From NCBI RefSeq assembly GCF_001571225.1, contig NZ_BCTJ01000007.1, positions 62,001 through 126,000 on the forward strand: 64,000 nt of DNA. The letters run 5' to 3'. The notes under the pieces were generated by a model, which was not told the DNA's origin, made no database searches, and worked only from the letters and a program-made list of their open reading frames with translations. Of the stretch, positions 1 to 9,990 are shown in pieces. This DNA comes from Hydrogenophaga palleronii NBRC 102513. GTDB lineage: Bacteria > Pseudomonadota > Gammaproteobacteria > Burkholderiales > Burkholderiaceae_C. The position numbers were made by a program, and so were the translations under genes. Within the stretch, counting starts at the first letter, position 1. Each line of letters starts with the position of its first letter.

Positions 1-105
1 GGTACCGTCCAGGTTGATGCGCACCGCAATCTGCGTCTCCGCGGTATTGCGTTGCACATGTGCCACGCGGTCGGACACGGAGAGGGCGGGAAGCGTCTGG
101 GTCAT
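1..105 (-). CDS. hisB: Imidazoleglycerol-phosphate dehydratase, N-terminal fragment (cut by window edge)
   Basis: Only the first 35 codons are inside the window; the gene continues beyond base 1. The translation contains RVAHVQRNTAETQIAVRINLDGT, which split as VQRNTAETQI and VRINLDGT matches the conserved N-terminus of HisB-type dehydratases. The enzyme removes water from imidazole glycerol phosphate in histidine synthesis. Its ATG (complement 103..105) overlaps the TGA of hisC in an ATGA, so it is the next gene of the hisGDCB operon and is probably translationally coupled. Identity is secure from the motif and the operon; the length and C-terminus cannot be seen. Confidence 0.9.
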   Translation of the reverse strand, partial: MTQTLPALSVSDRVAHVQRNTAETQIAVRINLDGT

Positions 106-1211
106 AGGGTGCTCTGGAGAGATCGGATCAACTGGGCGTTTTCCGACGGCGTTCCCACCGTCAGGCGCAGACAGTGGGTCAGCAGTGGGTGCATTTTAGA
201 AACATTCTTCACGAGGATGCCCTGGGCCTTGAGTGCGTCGAAGCAAACTTGCGCGTCGGGCACCCGCACCAGCACCATGTTGGCTTCGCTCGGGAAGGGG
301 GTGAAGCCCGGCAGGCGGGCCAGTGCGTCGATCAGCAGCGTGCGCTGTTCGCGGATCTGGGCGGCCTGTTCGGCGAACACGGCGACGTGCTCCAGCGCGA
401 ACAGGGCGCACTCGGCGTTGAGCACGCTGACGTTGTACGGCGGGCGCAGCTTGTCGATCTCGTGCACCAGGGCCTGTGCGCCCACCAGGTAACCGATGCG
501 CACGCCGGCCAGGCCGAACTTGGACAGGGTGCGCATCAGCAGCACGTGGGCATTGGCGGCCGGGTCGGCGCGCATCTCGTCCAGCCAGCTGCGGCTGGAG
601 AAGGGCTGGTAGGCCTCGTCGATCACCACCAGGCCACCGAACGTGGCGGCCTCGGCGATCAGGCGGCGGATGGTGCCGGCGTCCCAGAGGTTGGCGGTCG
701 GGTTGTTGGGATAGGCGATGAAGGTGAGCGCGGGACGGTGCTCGCGCAGCGCGGCCAGCATGGCGGCCTCGTCCAGTTCGAAGTCGGGCGTGAGCGGCAC
801 GCCGACGAACTTCAGGCCCTGCAGCTGCGCGCTCATGGCGTACATCACGAAGCCCGGCAGCGGCGCCACGATGCTCGCGCCCGGCAGGTCGCAACCCATG
901 GCCAGCAGCGAGATGAGTTCGTCCGAGCCGTTGCCCAGCATCAGGCCGCAACCGGCCGGCAGGTCCACGTAAGCCGCCAGCGCCTGCTTGAGGTCGTCGA
1001 TGCGGGCACCGGGATAGCGGTGGATGGCCACCGCACCCAGGCGCGCACCCAGCTCGGCCTGCAGCGCGGGCGAAAGGGCAAACGGGTTCTCCATCGCGTC
1101 GAGCTTGACCATGCCGGCCGAGTCCTGGATGGCGTAGGCGTGCATGGACTGCACATCCTGGCGGATCGTGTTCAACGGGTTGTTGTTGTTCATCGCGGGC
1201 ACTGCGCTCAT
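102..1211 (-). CDS. hisC: Histidinol-phosphate aminotransferase
   Basis: A 369-residue fold-type I PLP aminotransferase that converts imidazole acetol phosphate to histidinol phosphate in the cytoplasm. Visible family marks are the GNGSDELI segment near residue 93, the [10 protein letters not shown] motif near 167, [10 protein letters not shown] near 195 and the PLP-binding lysine in [14 protein letters not shown] (about Lys231). The start ATG overlaps the hisD TGA (ATGA), and its own TGA overlaps hisB, so this is a tight operon. A second ATG six codons in (MNNNNPLN) is a possible alternative start. Length is normal for the family. Confidence 0.95.
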   Translation of the reverse strand: MSAVPAMNNNNPLNTIRQDVQSMHAYAIQDSAGMVKLDAMENPFALSPALQAELGARLGAVAIHRYPGARIDDLKQALAAYVDLPAGCGLMLGNGSDELISLLAMGCDLPGASIVAPLPGFVMYAMSAQLQGLKFVGVPLTPDFELDEAAMLAALREHRPALTFIAYPNNPTANLWDAGTIRRLIAEAATFGGLVVIDEAYQPFSSRSWLDEMRADPAANAHVLLMRTLSKFGLAGVRIGYLVGAQALVHEIDKLRPPYNVSVLNAECALFALEHVAVFAEQAAQIREQRTLLIDALARLPGFTPFPSEANMVLVRVPDAQVCFDALKAQGILVKNVSKMHPLLTHCLRLTVGTPSENAQLIRSLQSTL

Positions 1212-2611
1212 GCCGCACCCCGCATCGGTGGCACCTCGTCCAGCCGCAGCTCGGCGGCGCGGGCGTGCGCCTGCAGGCCTTCGCCATACGCCATTTCAGC
1301 GGCGATGGCACCCAGGCTTTGCGCGCCGGCCTGGCTGACCTCGATCAGGCTGCTGCGCTTCTGGAAGTCGTACACACCCAGCGGCGAAGAGAAACGCGCG
1401 GTGCCGCTGGTGGGCAGCACGTGGTTGGGGCCGGCGCAGTAGTCGCCCAGGCTTTCGCTGGTGTAGGCACCGAGGAAGATCGCGCCGGCGTGTTTGAGCA
1501 GCGGCTCCCAGCGGTGCGGTTCGCTGCTGGAGACTTCCAGGTGTTCGGGCGCGATGCGGTTGCTGATGGCGCAGGCCTCTTCCATGCTGCGGGTGTGGAT
1601 CAGCGCGCCGCGGTCGTTCAGGCTCTTGGCGATGATGGCCGCGCGCGGCATGGTGGGCAGCAGGCGATCAATCTCGCGCTGCACCGCGGCGATGTAGTCC
1701 GCATCGGGACACAGCAGGATGCTCTGCGCCAGCTCGTCGTGTTCGGCCTGGCTGAACAGGTCCATCGCCACCCACTCGGCGGGCGTGCTGCCGTCGGCCA
1801 GCACCAGGATCTCGCTCGGGCCGGCGATCATGTCGATGCCCACGGTGCCGAAGACGCGCTTCTTGGCGCTGGCGACATAGGCATTGCCGGGGCCGGTGAT
1901 CTTGTCCACCTTGGGCACGGTGGCCGTGCCGTAGGCCAGCGCGGCCACGGCCTGTGCGCCGCCGATGGTGAAGGCGCGTGTGACACCGGCCACGTAGGCG
2001 GCGGCCAGCACCAGGTCGTTGCGCTCGCCGCGCGCCGCGGTGGTGGCACCGCTGCCGCCGGTGGCCACGCTGCCGCGCACCGGCGTGGGCACCACCATGA
2101 TGATGTCCTGCACACCGGCCACGTGCGCCGGCACGGCGTTCATGATCAGGCTCGACGGATACGCCGCCTTGCCGCCCGGCACGTAGATGCCCACGCGGTC
2201 CAGCGGCGTGACCTTCTGGCCCAGCAGCGTGCCATCTTCGTCGCGGTAGCTCCAGCTCTCGCCGCCGGCTTTCTTCTGCGCCTCGTGGTAGCTGCGCACG
2301 CGGCGCGTGGCGGCCTGCAAGGCCTCGCGCTGGGCGGCGGGCAGGCCGTCGAAGGCGGTCTTGAAGTCGGCCTGTGTCAGCTCCAGCTCGGCCATGCTGC
2401 CGGCGGCCAGGCCGTCGAAGCGCGCGGTGTACTCCAGCACCGCCGCGTCACCGCGGCTACGCACGTCGGCCAGGATGTCGGCCACGCGCTGCTCGATCGC
2501 ACCATCGGTCTCGGCCGACCAATGCAGGCGGGCCGCGAACTGCGCCTCGAAATCTGCAGCGGTGGTGGACAGGCGAACGGGACGGGCAGAGAGGCTCATG
2601 GGGCTGGTCAC
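1208..2611 (-). CDS. hisD: Histidinol dehydrogenase
   Basis: Zinc- and NAD-dependent enzyme that oxidises histidinol to histidine in two steps, the last reactions of the pathway. The protein shows [16 protein letters not shown] near residue 140, the [12 protein letters not shown] and [11 protein letters not shown] blocks, and the catalytic Glu-His pair in RIAPEHLEV. The frame opens with a GTG at 2611 whose GTGA overlaps the hisG stop, giving 467 residues; an ATG at 2599 (MSLSARPV) is equally plausible because neither has an obvious ribosome binding site. It is slightly longer than the roughly 430 residues usual in enterobacteria, the extra being at the N-terminus. Confidence 0.95.
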   Translation of the reverse strand: MTSPMSLSARPVRLSTTAADFEAQFAARLHWSAETDGAIEQRVADILADVRSRGDAAVLEYTARFDGLAAGSMAELELTQADFKTAFDGLPAAQREALQAATRRVRSYHEAQKKAGGESWSYRDEDGTLLGQKVTPLDRVGIYVPGGKAAYPSSLIMNAVPAHVAGVQDIIMVVPTPVRGSVATGGSGATTAARGERNDLVLAAAYVAGVTRAFTIGGAQAVAALAYGTATVPKVDKITGPGNAYVASAKKRVFGTVGIDMIAGPSEILVLADGSTPAEWVAMDLFSQAEHDELAQSILLCPDADYIAAVQREIDRLLPTMPRAAIIAKSLNDRGALIHTRSMEEACAISNRIAPEHLEVSSSEPHRWEPLLKHAGAIFLGAYTSESLGDYCAGPNHVLPTSGTARFSSPLGVYDFQKRSSLIEVSQAGAQSLGAIAAEMAYGEGLQAHARAAELRLDEVPPMRGAA

Positions 2612-3246
2612 TTGACGATGGCCTGGGCGAAGGCGTCGATGATGGGGCGGATGGCCGCCTGCTTGAGTTTGAGCGAGGCCTGGTTGACCACCAGGCGTGC
2701 ACTGATGTCCATGATGCGTTCCACCTCGATCAGGTGGTTGGCCTTGAGCGTGTTGCCGGTGGAGACCAGGTCGACGATGGCGTCGGCCAGGCCGGTCAGC
2801 GGCGCCAGCTCCATGCTGCCGTAGAGCTTGATCAGGTCCACGTGCACGCCCTTGCCGGCGAAGAACTCGCGCGCGATGGCGGTGTACTTGGTGGCGACCT
2901 TCAGGCGCGAGCCCTGGCGCACGGCCGAGGCGTAGTCAAAGTCGGCACGCACCGCCACGCTGACGCGGCAGCGCGAGATGTTGAGGTCCAGCGGCTGGTA
3001 CAGGCCCTGGCCGCCGTGTTCGATCAGCGTGTCCTTGCCGGTCACGCCGAGGTCGGCGCCGCCGTATTCCACGTAAGTCGGCACGTCGCTGGCGCGCACC
3101 AGCACCACGCGCACCTCGGGGTTGCTGGTCGCCAGGATCAGCTTGCGCGACTTCTCGGGGTCTTCCAGCACCTCGATGCCGGCGGCCTTCAGCAGCGGCA
3201 GGGTCTCGTCGAAGATGCGTCCTTTGGACAATGCGAGCGTGATCAA
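2608..3246 (-). CDS. hisG: ATP phosphoribosyltransferase catalytic subunit, short form
   Basis: Catalyses the first committed step of histidine synthesis, joining ATP and PRPP. I place the start at a TTG (complement 3244..3246) because AAGGA lies 8 bases upstream and the product then begins [19 protein letters not shown], as in homologues; this gives 212 residues. That length is the short HisG form, which lacks the C-terminal regulatory domain and in known cases works as a hetero-octamer with HisZ; hisZ is not in this window. The PRPP-type site is seen as the [16 protein letters not shown] segment. Its TGA overlaps the GTG of hisD. A longer frame exists upstream, but its extra residues look non-coding. 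Confidence 0.93.
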   Translation of the reverse strand: MITLALSKGRIFDETLPLLKAAGIEVLEDPEKSRKLILATSNPEVRVVLVRASDVPTYVEYGGADLGVTGKDTLIEHGGQGLYQPLDLNISRCRVSVAVRADFDYASAVRQGSRLKVATKYTAIAREFFAGKGVHVDLIKLYGSMELAPLTGLADAIVDLVSTGNTLKANHLIEVERIMDISARLVVNQASLKLKQAAIRPIIDAFAQAIVK

Positions 3247-3280
3247 AACCAGGTTCCTTGCGAGGTGAGCAAATCCGGAA

Positions 3281-3315
3281 ACACCGCGGATCTGGCCTGG
3301 CCAGACCGCGGGTGT
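3281..3315. other. Strong hairpin between murA and hisG
   Basis: The interval between the hisG start and the murA stop holds an interrupted palindrome: CCGCGG at 3284-3289 pairs with CCGCGG at 3306-3311, TCTGG at 3291-3295 with CCAGA at 3301-3305, and ACA with TGT outside. On the transcribed minus strand it lies just downstream of murA and about 35 bases before the hisG TTG. No run of U follows, so it is not a canonical terminator. It could be a processing or attenuation structure, or the end of the bolA-murA transcript. Confidence 0.5.
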
Positions 3316-3355
3316 TGCCCCTTGGAGGGTGTCGCGCAAAGCGCGGCGGGTGTGT

Positions 3356-4630
<1,275 letters not shown>

Positions 4631-4638
4631 GGTGCGTG

Positions 4639-4884
4639 TCAGGCTGAGGGTTGGGCCGCCCACTCGGCGGGGGTGTAGGTCTTCATCGACAGGGCATGCA
4701 CCTCGTCGTTCTGGATGCGGCCGCCCAGCGTGCCGTAGACGGCCTGGTGGCGCTTGATGAGGCGCTGGCCTTCAAAGGCGGGCGAGACGATCACGGCCGA
4801 CCAGTGGCGACCGTCGCCCGTGACTTCGAGGTGCTCGCACGGCAGGCCGGCGGCGATGAGGGATTGCAGTTCTTCAGCGGTCAT
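4639..4884 (-). CDS. BolA family protein (IbaG-like)
   Basis: An 81-residue BolA-fold protein ([16 protein letters not shown] at the start, [21 protein letters not shown] near the end). It keeps the conserved His in HRQAVY-like position (KRHQAVYG) and a cysteine near residue 16. BolA/IbaG proteins pair with monothiol glutaredoxins to bind [2Fe-2S] clusters. The position directly before murA is the same as that of ibaG in Escherichia coli, which favours IbaG over BolA proper. It follows the YadH-like permease on the same strand with a gap of about 90 bases. Confidence 0.88.
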   Translation of the reverse strand: MTAEELQSLIAAGLPCEHLEVTGDGRHWSAVIVSPAFEGQRLIKRHQAVYGTLGGRIQNDEVHALSMKTYTPAEWAAQPSA

Positions 4885-4976
4885 ATTCGAGCGAGCCTAT
4901 CTGATCTGTTCCAGGGTTTCCGCAGAACCGGCCTTGCCGCCCCGCAGGTACGACCCTTCGAGGGGTTGGGCCATCT

Positions 4977-5732
4977 CTAGTGCCGGATCTTGTAGCCGGT
5001 CTTGAGCAGGTGCAGCGCGATCGCGCTCACCACCGCCAGCGCGCCGGCCACCAGGGCCAGGCTGGTCCAGGGCGAGACGTCGCTGACACCAAAGAAGCCA
5101 TAGCGGAAGCCGTCGATCATGTAGAAAAACGGGTTGAGGTGGCTCACGCGCTGCCAGAAGTCGGGCAGGGAATGGATGGAGTAGAACACGCCCGAGAGGA
5201 AGGTCATGGGCACGATGATGAAGTTCTGGAACGCTGCCATCTGGTCGAACTTCTCGGCCCACAGGCCCGCCAGCAAACCGAGCGTGCCGAGCAGGGCCGC
5301 GCCGAGGAAGGCAAAGGCCAGGATCCACAGCGGCGCCACCAGCGAAGGCTGGGCAAACCACCAGGTGACCACCATCACGCCCAGGCCGACGGCCAGGCCA
5401 CGCACGACGGACGAACCCACGTAGGCGACGAACCAGGCGCGGTGCGACAGCGGCGTGAGCTGCAGGAACACCAGGTTGCCCATGATCTTGCTCTGGATCA
5501 GCGAGGACGAGCTGTTGGCAAAAGCGTTCTGCAACACGCTCATCATCACCAGGCCGGGCAGCAGGAAGGCGGTGTAGCCGACCGACTCGTACACCTGCAC
5601 CCGGCCTTCGAGCACGTGGCCGAAGATCATCAGGTACAGGATGGCGGTGATCACCGGCGCGGCCACGGTCTGGAAGCCGACCTTCCAGAAACGCAGCACT
5701 TCCTTGTAGAAGAGGGTTTGCCAGCCGGTCAT
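4977..5732 (-). CDS. ABC-2 type transporter permease (YadH-like)
   Basis: A 251-residue inner-membrane protein with about six hydrophobic segments, of the ABC-2 exporter family. It starts MTGWQTLFYKEVLRFWK and contains the family segment MTFLSGVFYSIHSLP before the last helices (HLNPFFYMIDGFRYGFFG). It partners with the ATPase immediately upstream, whose stop overlaps this start by ATGA. In many beta- and gammaproteobacteria this pair lies near the mla genes; the substrate is not established. I infer an exporter of an envelope component, without proof. Confidence 0.85.
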   Translation of the reverse strand: MTGWQTLFYKEVLRFWKVGFQTVAAPVITAILYLMIFGHVLEGRVQVYESVGYTAFLLPGLVMMSVLQNAFANSSSSLIQSKIMGNLVFLQLTPLSHRAWFVAYVGSSVVRGLAVGLGVMVVTWWFAQPSLVAPLWILAFAFLGAALLGTLGLLAGLWAEKFDQMAAFQNFIIVPMTFLSGVFYSIHSLPDFWQRVSHLNPFFYMIDGFRYGFFGVSDVSPWTSLALVAGALAVVSAIALHLLKTGYKIRH

Positions 5733-6667
5733 GCCAGCACCTCTGCAGATGCGGCGGACTTGACCGCCGTGCCGGTGAGATCGAGGAACACGTCCTCCAG
5801 ATCGGCCTTGCGGATCTCGATGTCCTCCGGTGACACGCCCACCTCACGCAGGCGCGCCAGGATGCGCTCGACCGCCAGCGCGTCGTTCGCGGGCAGTTGC
5901 ACCACGCGGCCGGTGATGCGGGCCTGCACCGCCAGATCGGTGGGCAGCGCGGCGTCGGTCTTGAAGCGCAGCACGTTGGAGGCGGCACGCGCCAGCAGCG
6001 CGGAGGTGGACTCCAGCGCCACCACCCTGCCCTGCTTGAGCATCGCGATGCGCCCGCAGAGCGCTTCGGCTTCTTCCAGGTAATGGGTGGTCAGCAGCAC
6101 GGTGCTGCCCATGCGCTTGTTGAGGTCGGAGACGAACTGCCAGAGCGTCTGGCGCAGCTCCACGTCCACACCCGCGGTCGGTTCGTCGAGCACGATCACG
6201 GCCGGCTTGTGCACCAGCGCCTGGGCGATCAGCACTCGGCGCTTCATGCCGCCCGAGAGCTGGCGCATGTTGGCGGTCGCCTTGTCGGTCAGGCCCAGGC
6301 CTTCGAGCAGCTCGTCGATCCAGGCGTCGTTGCGCCGGATGCCGAAGTAACCGGACTGGAAGCGCAAGGCCTCGCGCACGTTGAAAAAGGGGTCGAACAC
6401 CAGCTCTTGCGGCACCACGCCGAGGTGGCGGCGCGCGGTGGCGTAGTCGGCCTGCACGTCGGCGCCGTGCACCAGCACGCGGCCCGAGGTGGCTCGCGCC
6501 AGGCCCGCGAGCACGCTGATGAGGGTGGTTTTGCCTGCGCCGTTGGGCCCGAGCAGGCCGAAGAACTCACCCGGCTCGATGTCGAAGGACACCGATTGCA
6601 GCGCGTGCAGCTCGCCACGCGGGGTCGGGTAGGTTTTGGAGACGTTCTGGAAGGAGACAGCTGACAT
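5729..6667 (-). CDS. ABC transporter ATP-binding protein (YadG-like)
   Basis: A 312-residue ATPase. Walker A is GLLGPNGAGKTT (about residues 38-49), the signature is QLSGGMKRRVLIAQAL, Walker B is VIVLDEPTAGVD and the switch histidine is in LLTTHYLEEAE. The architecture and the C-terminal extension that follows the nucleotide-binding domain are those of ABC-2 exporters. It is coupled to the following permease by ATGA overlap. The 119-base gap to mlaB upstream has a TAAAAT at complement 6734..6739 that could be a -10, but no good -35 is present. Function beyond export is unknown. Confidence 0.88.
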   Translation of the reverse strand: MSAVSFQNVSKTYPTPRGELHALQSVSFDIEPGEFFGLLGPNGAGKTTLISVLAGLARATSGRVLVHGADVQADYATARRHLGVVPQELVFDPFFNVREALRFQSGYFGIRRNDAWIDELLEGLGLTDKATANMRQLSGGMKRRVLIAQALVHKPAVIVLDEPTAGVDVELRQTLWQFVSDLNKRMGSTVLLTTHYLEEAEALCGRIAMLKQGRVVALESTSALLARAASNVLRFKTDAALPTDLAVQARITGRVVQLPANDALAVERILARLREVGVSPEDIEIRKADLEDVFLDLTGTAVKSAASAEVLA

Positions 6668-6786
6668 GCGCGGGCGGGACCCAAGGGAACACCGGCCGCG
6701 AACAGGACATCTGCCACCGCCAGTGAACCGGGTATTTTATCCGCCCCCCTCCCGCCGCGCTGGGCAGGGGGCACCCGACCAACGCC

Positions 6787-7065
6787 TCAGGCCGCGAGCA
6801 GCTCGCGCACGCCGTACAACGAGGCCAGGTCTTCAAGGCGCCGGGGCCAGCCTTGCACGCGCAAGGTCTTGCCCTGGGCCAGCAGGCGGCGGCGCAATTC
6901 CAGCAGCACCGACAGGGCCGAGGAGTCGAACACCTGCAGCGGTCCGGCGTTGACCACCACCTCGGCGTCGGCCTGTTGGGCCAGGCCGCTGCCGAGCCGA
7001 TCCAGCGTCTGGCTGGCCTCGGCCAGGGTCAGGCGCTGCGGCAATTCCAGGGAGGACACGGTCAT
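6787..7065 (-). CDS. mlaB: MlaB-like STAS-domain protein
   Basis: A 92-residue single STAS domain. The segment VFDSSALSVLLELRRRLL carries the conserved Ser-containing loop that in MlaB contacts the MlaF ATPase. In characterised systems MlaB stabilises and activates MlaF in the MlaFEDB inner-membrane complex, which moves phospholipids between inner and outer membranes. It is the last mla gene here, 7 bases after mlaC. Sequence conservation of STAS proteins is low, so the assignment rests on the operon as much as on the domain. Confidence 0.85.
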   Translation of the reverse strand: MTVSSLELPQRLTLAEASQTLDRLGSGLAQQADAEVVVNAGPLQVFDSSALSVLLELRRRLLAQGKTLRVQGWPRRLEDLASLYGVRELLAA

Positions 7066-7072
7066 GGCCCGG

Positions 7073-7708
7073 TCAGCTCGCCTTGGGTGCGGCCGGTGCG
7101 GCGCTCTTGTTGCGCTGCGCCAGCGCGGCGATCAGGCCGTCGATGCCCTTGCTGCTGATCTCCTGGGCGAACTGGGTGCGGTAGGTCTGCACCAGCCAGA
7201 CGCCCAGCACGTTCAGGTCATAGATCTTCCAGCCGGAGGGTGTCTTCTCCATGCGGTAGTCGAGCTGGATCGGGTCGCCCATGCCACGCACTTCGGAGCG
7301 CACCACCACGTCGGTGTCGGTCGGGGCCGAGCGCATCGGGCGGAAGCTCAAGGTCTGGTTCTTCACTTCGCTCAGGGCGCCGGCATAGGTGCGCACCAGC
7401 AGGGTCTTGAACTCTTCCTGCAGCTGTTTCTGCTGCTCGGGCGTGGCCTGGCGCCAGTTCGGGCCGACCACCGAGGCGGTCATGCGGCCGAAGTTCACGT
7501 TGGGCATGATCTTGCTGTCGACCAGGGCAACGATGCGGCTCACATCACCGGCCTGGATGGCGGCGTCGGTCTTGATGGTGTTCAGCACCTCGGCAGACAG
7601 GCGCTTGACCAGCGCATCGGGCGCTTCGTCCTGCGCCATGGCAGGCACGGCCAGCACGCTGGCAGCGGTCATCATCAGGGCGGCGAGCCATGAACGGCGT
7701 TTCATCAT
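7073..7708 (-). CDS. mlaC: Periplasmic phospholipid-binding protein MlaC
   Basis: A 211-residue exported protein. The N-terminus is a classical signal peptide (MMKRRSWLAALMMTAASVL, cleavage after PAMA|Q). The mature part contains the Tol-Tol-Ttg2 family segments IVALVDSKIMPNVNFGRM and SEVRGMGDPIQLDYRME. MlaC shuttles phospholipid across the periplasm between the outer-membrane MlaA complex and the inner-membrane MlaFEDB. AAAGGA precedes the first ATG by about five bases. It sits between mlaA and mlaB. Confidence 0.92.
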   Translation of the reverse strand: MMKRRSWLAALMMTAASVLAVPAMAQDEAPDALVKRLSAEVLNTIKTDAAIQAGDVSRIVALVDSKIMPNVNFGRMTASVVGPNWRQATPEQQKQLQEEFKTLLVRTYAGALSEVKNQTLSFRPMRSAPTDTDVVVRSEVRGMGDPIQLDYRMEKTPSGWKIYDLNVLGVWLVQTYRTQFAQEISSKGIDGLIAALAQRNKSAAPAAPKAS

Positions 7709-7793
7709 CGGGTTCCTTTCGAGGCCTCAGCGGCCTTGCTGCAGACACTGCAGCCTAGTTCATGGGAGCTTCCCTTGTGTAAAGGGGTTCCCT

Positions 7794-8558
7794 TTATTCG
7801 TTGCCATTCGTATCGGTGGCCGGCTCGAATCCGTCGCCCAGGCCGATGCCGCGCTCGATCATGTCGTCGATCTGGCTCTGGCGCCGGCTCAGGTAGAGGT
7901 CGCGCATGAAGCTGTATTTGTCCAGCGCCGCTTCGTCCAGCATGTCGGACGCGCGCAGCAGCCGTGAACGGCCGTCCACCACACGCAGCCCGATCAGCGA
8001 GTTGCGCGTGGCCACGTGGTCCAGGCCGACCACCGGGTCGGCCATGCCGTCCACCAGGGAGGCGGCGCCATCGCGCACGGTCGACGGGCCGAACAAGGGC
8101 AGCACCAGGTAAGCGCCCGGGGGCGCACCCCAGCGGCCCAGGGTCTGGCCAAAGTCGATGCGTGTGCGCGGGATGCCCATCTCGGTGGCAATGTCGAGCA
8201 CACCGGCCAGGCCGAACACCGTGTTGACGCTGAAGCGCATCAGGTTTTCGGTGGCTTCGAGCGGGCGCAGCTGCAGGCCGGCGTTCACCGACGACCACAG
8301 GTCGCCCAGGTTGCCGAAGAAGTTGCCGACGCCGGTGCGGATCGGGCTGGGCGTGACATTCTGGTAGGCGGTGGCGACGGGCTTGAGCACCGCCGTGTCG
8401 ATTGCGTCGTTGAACCGGTAGACACCGCGGTTGAACGGCTCCAGCGGATCGCTCGGGTTGGCATCGGGCCCGGTGGCGCAGGCTGACAGCAGCGACAAGG
8501 TCGCTGCCAGGCCGGCCAGCTGGACGGTCTTGCGCAAAGGTCGTTGGCGGTGTGTCAT
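7794..8558 (-). CDS. mlaA: Outer-membrane lipoprotein MlaA (VacJ)
   Basis: Start placed at the ATG at 8558 because a GGGGGAG lies about 8 bases before it and the product begins with a lipoprotein signal, MTHRQRPLRKTV then a lipobox LLSAC. The mature protein has the family hallmarks DPLEPFNRGVYRFNDAID, YQNVTPSPIRTGVGNFFGNL and GVPPGAYLVLPLFGPS-like GAPPGAYLVLPLFGPST. MlaA removes mislocalised phospholipid from the outer leaflet of the outer membrane. In E. coli mlaA lies apart from mlaFEDCB; here it is inside the operon between mlaD and mlaC. 254 residues. Confidence 0.93.
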   Translation of the reverse strand: MTHRQRPLRKTVQLAGLAATLSLLSACATGPDANPSDPLEPFNRGVYRFNDAIDTAVLKPVATAYQNVTPSPIRTGVGNFFGNLGDLWSSVNAGLQLRPLEATENLMRFSVNTVFGLAGVLDIATEMGIPRTRIDFGQTLGRWGAPPGAYLVLPLFGPSTVRDGAASLVDGMADPVVGLDHVATRNSLIGLRVVDGRSRLLRASDMLDEAALDKYSFMRDLYLSRRQSQIDDMIERGIGLGDGFEPATDTNGNE

Positions 8559-8641
8559 GGCGTGGACTCCCCCGGGTGGTGCCCGGCTGTTGTTGCGGCT
8601 TGCGCGAGCAAGCTTATTTTGATCGGCGCCGGCCAGGCATC

Positions 8642-8664
8642 GGGGGCTCCGTTGCAAAGCCCCC
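8642..8664. other. Intercistronic hairpin between mlaD and mlaA
   Basis: GGGGGCT at 8642-8648 pairs perfectly with AGCCCCC at 8658-8664 across a 9-base loop. It lies just after the mlaD stop on the transcribed minus strand and has no U tract. Such hairpins often mark RNA processing or stabilising sites inside operons; here the role is inferred only. Confidence 0.45.
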
Positions 8665-8671
8665 ACAGGCC

Positions 8672-9190
8672 TTATCTGGGCTCCTGGGGCACTGCGCCGG
8701 CCGGCGCTCCGGGCGCTTCGGACGCCTTGCTGCCACTCTCGGCCGCGCTGCGGAACAGGAACTGGCTGATCAGGTTTTCCAGCACGATGGCCGACTGCGT
8801 CTGGGTGATGACGTCGCCGTCGGCGATATTGCGCTCGTCGCCACCGGGTTCGATACCGATGTACTGCTCGCCCAGCAGGCCGCTGGTGAGGATCTTGAGC
8901 GAGCTGTCCTTGGGGAAGGCGTAGCGCGATTCCAGCTCCAGGCGGATATTGGCCTGGAAGGTCTTGTCGTCGAATGTGATGGACTCGACGCGGCCGACCA
9001 GCACGCCCGCGCTGCGCACGGCGGCCTTGGGCTTGACGCCGCCCACGTTGTCGAAGCGGCCAGTCACGTGGTAGGTCTTCTGGAAGTTCAGGTTCAACAG
9101 GTTGGCGGACTGCAGCGCCAGAAACAGGATGGCAGCAGCGCCGATCAGCACGAACAGGCCCACCCAGACGTCGTTCTTGGAAGTTTGCAT
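8672..9190 (-). CDS. mlaD: MCE-domain substrate-binding protein MlaD
   Basis: A 172-residue protein with one N-terminal membrane anchor (VGLFVLIGAAAILFLAL) followed by an MCE domain (FDNVGGVKPKAAVRSAGVLVGRV). MlaD forms the hexameric ring that sits on MlaE and passes phospholipids to MlaC. I use the ATG at 9190, which has GGAG six bases upstream; an in-frame GTG at 9202 is the alternative. The C-terminal tail is low-complexity and rich in Ala, Gly, Pro and Ser. It lies 17 bases after mlaE. Confidence 0.93.
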   Translation of the reverse strand: MQTSKNDVWVGLFVLIGAAAILFLALQSANLLNLNFQKTYHVTGRFDNVGGVKPKAAVRSAGVLVGRVESITFDDKTFQANIRLELESRYAFPKDSSLKILTSGLLGEQYIGIEPGGDERNIADGDVITQTQSAIVLENLISQFLFRSAAESGSKASEAPGAPAGAVPQEPR

Positions 9191-9207
9191 GTCGATCTCC
9201 ACTTCAA

Positions 9208-9990
9208 TCAGATGCTGAACATGGTGGCGGTGAGGACGAAGTCCAGCGCCAGCACGCTCAGCGAGGCCACCACGACGGTGCGGGTGGTGGCGCGAGATAC
9301 GCCTTCGGGGGTCGGTTGCGCCAGGAAACCTTGCAGCAAGGCCACGAAGGTCACGGCGAAACCGAACACCACACTTTTAAGAAAACCGTTACCGACATCG
9401 GCCCAGACGTCCACTCCGCCCTGCATCTGGCTCCAGAACGCGCCGCTGTCCAGGCCGATGAGCGCCACACCCACCAGCCAGCCGCCCAGGATGCCAACCG
9501 CGCTGAACACCGCGGCCAGCAAAGGCATGGCGATCACGCCGGCCCAGAAGCGCGGCGCCAGCACCCGGCGCACCGGATCGACCGCCATCATCTCCATGGC
9601 ACTGAGCTGTTCGCCGGCTTTCATGAGGCCGATCTCCGCCGTGAGCGAGGTGCCGGCACGACCGGCAAACAGCAGGGCCGTGACCACCGGGCCGAGTTCG
9701 CGCACCAGCGACAGGGCCACCAGCAGGCCCAGGGCCTCGGTGGCGCCGTAACGCTGCAGCGTGTAGTAACCCTGCAGGCTGAGCACGAAACCCACGAACA
9801 GGCCGGACACGCTGATGATGGCCAGCGAATGGTTGCCCAGGAAATGCACCTGGTCGCGCAGCAGCACCGGGCGGCGCAGCACCGCACCGAGCAGCCAGAC
9901 CAGACGCACGAACAGGCGTGTGCCCTGCCCCAGCGACGCCAGCAGGCGGCGCACGGCAAAACCGACGCGGGCGGGGTGCAGCGGGCTCAT
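9208..9990 (-). CDS. mlaE: Phospholipid transport permease MlaE
   Basis: A 260-residue MlaE/Ttg2B-family permease with about five to six transmembrane helices. Family segments seen are [39 protein letters not shown] and [16 protein letters not shown]. It is the membrane channel of the MlaFEDB complex in the inner membrane. Its ATG overlaps the mlaF TGA (ATGA), indicating coupling with the ATPase. Confidence 0.95.
   Translation of the reverse strand: MSPLHPARVGFAVRRLLASLGQGTRLFVRLVWLLGAVLRRPVLLRDQVHFLGNHSLAIISVSGLFVGFVLSLQGYYTLQRYGATEALGLLVALSLVRELGPVVTALLFAGRAGTSLTAEIGLMKAGEQLSAMEMMAVDPVRRVLAPRFWAGVIAMPLLAAVFSAVGILGGWLVGVALIGLDSGAFWSQMQGGVDVWADVGNGFLKSVVFGFAVTFVALLQGFLAQPTPEGVSRATTRTVVVASLSVLALDFVLTATMFSI

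Noticed and set aside
7740..7754. CTGCAG-ACA-CTGCAG inverted repeat upstream of mlaC as an operator
   Set aside because: It is a short repeat of a common hexamer inside an operon, without other promoter signals; too weak to call.
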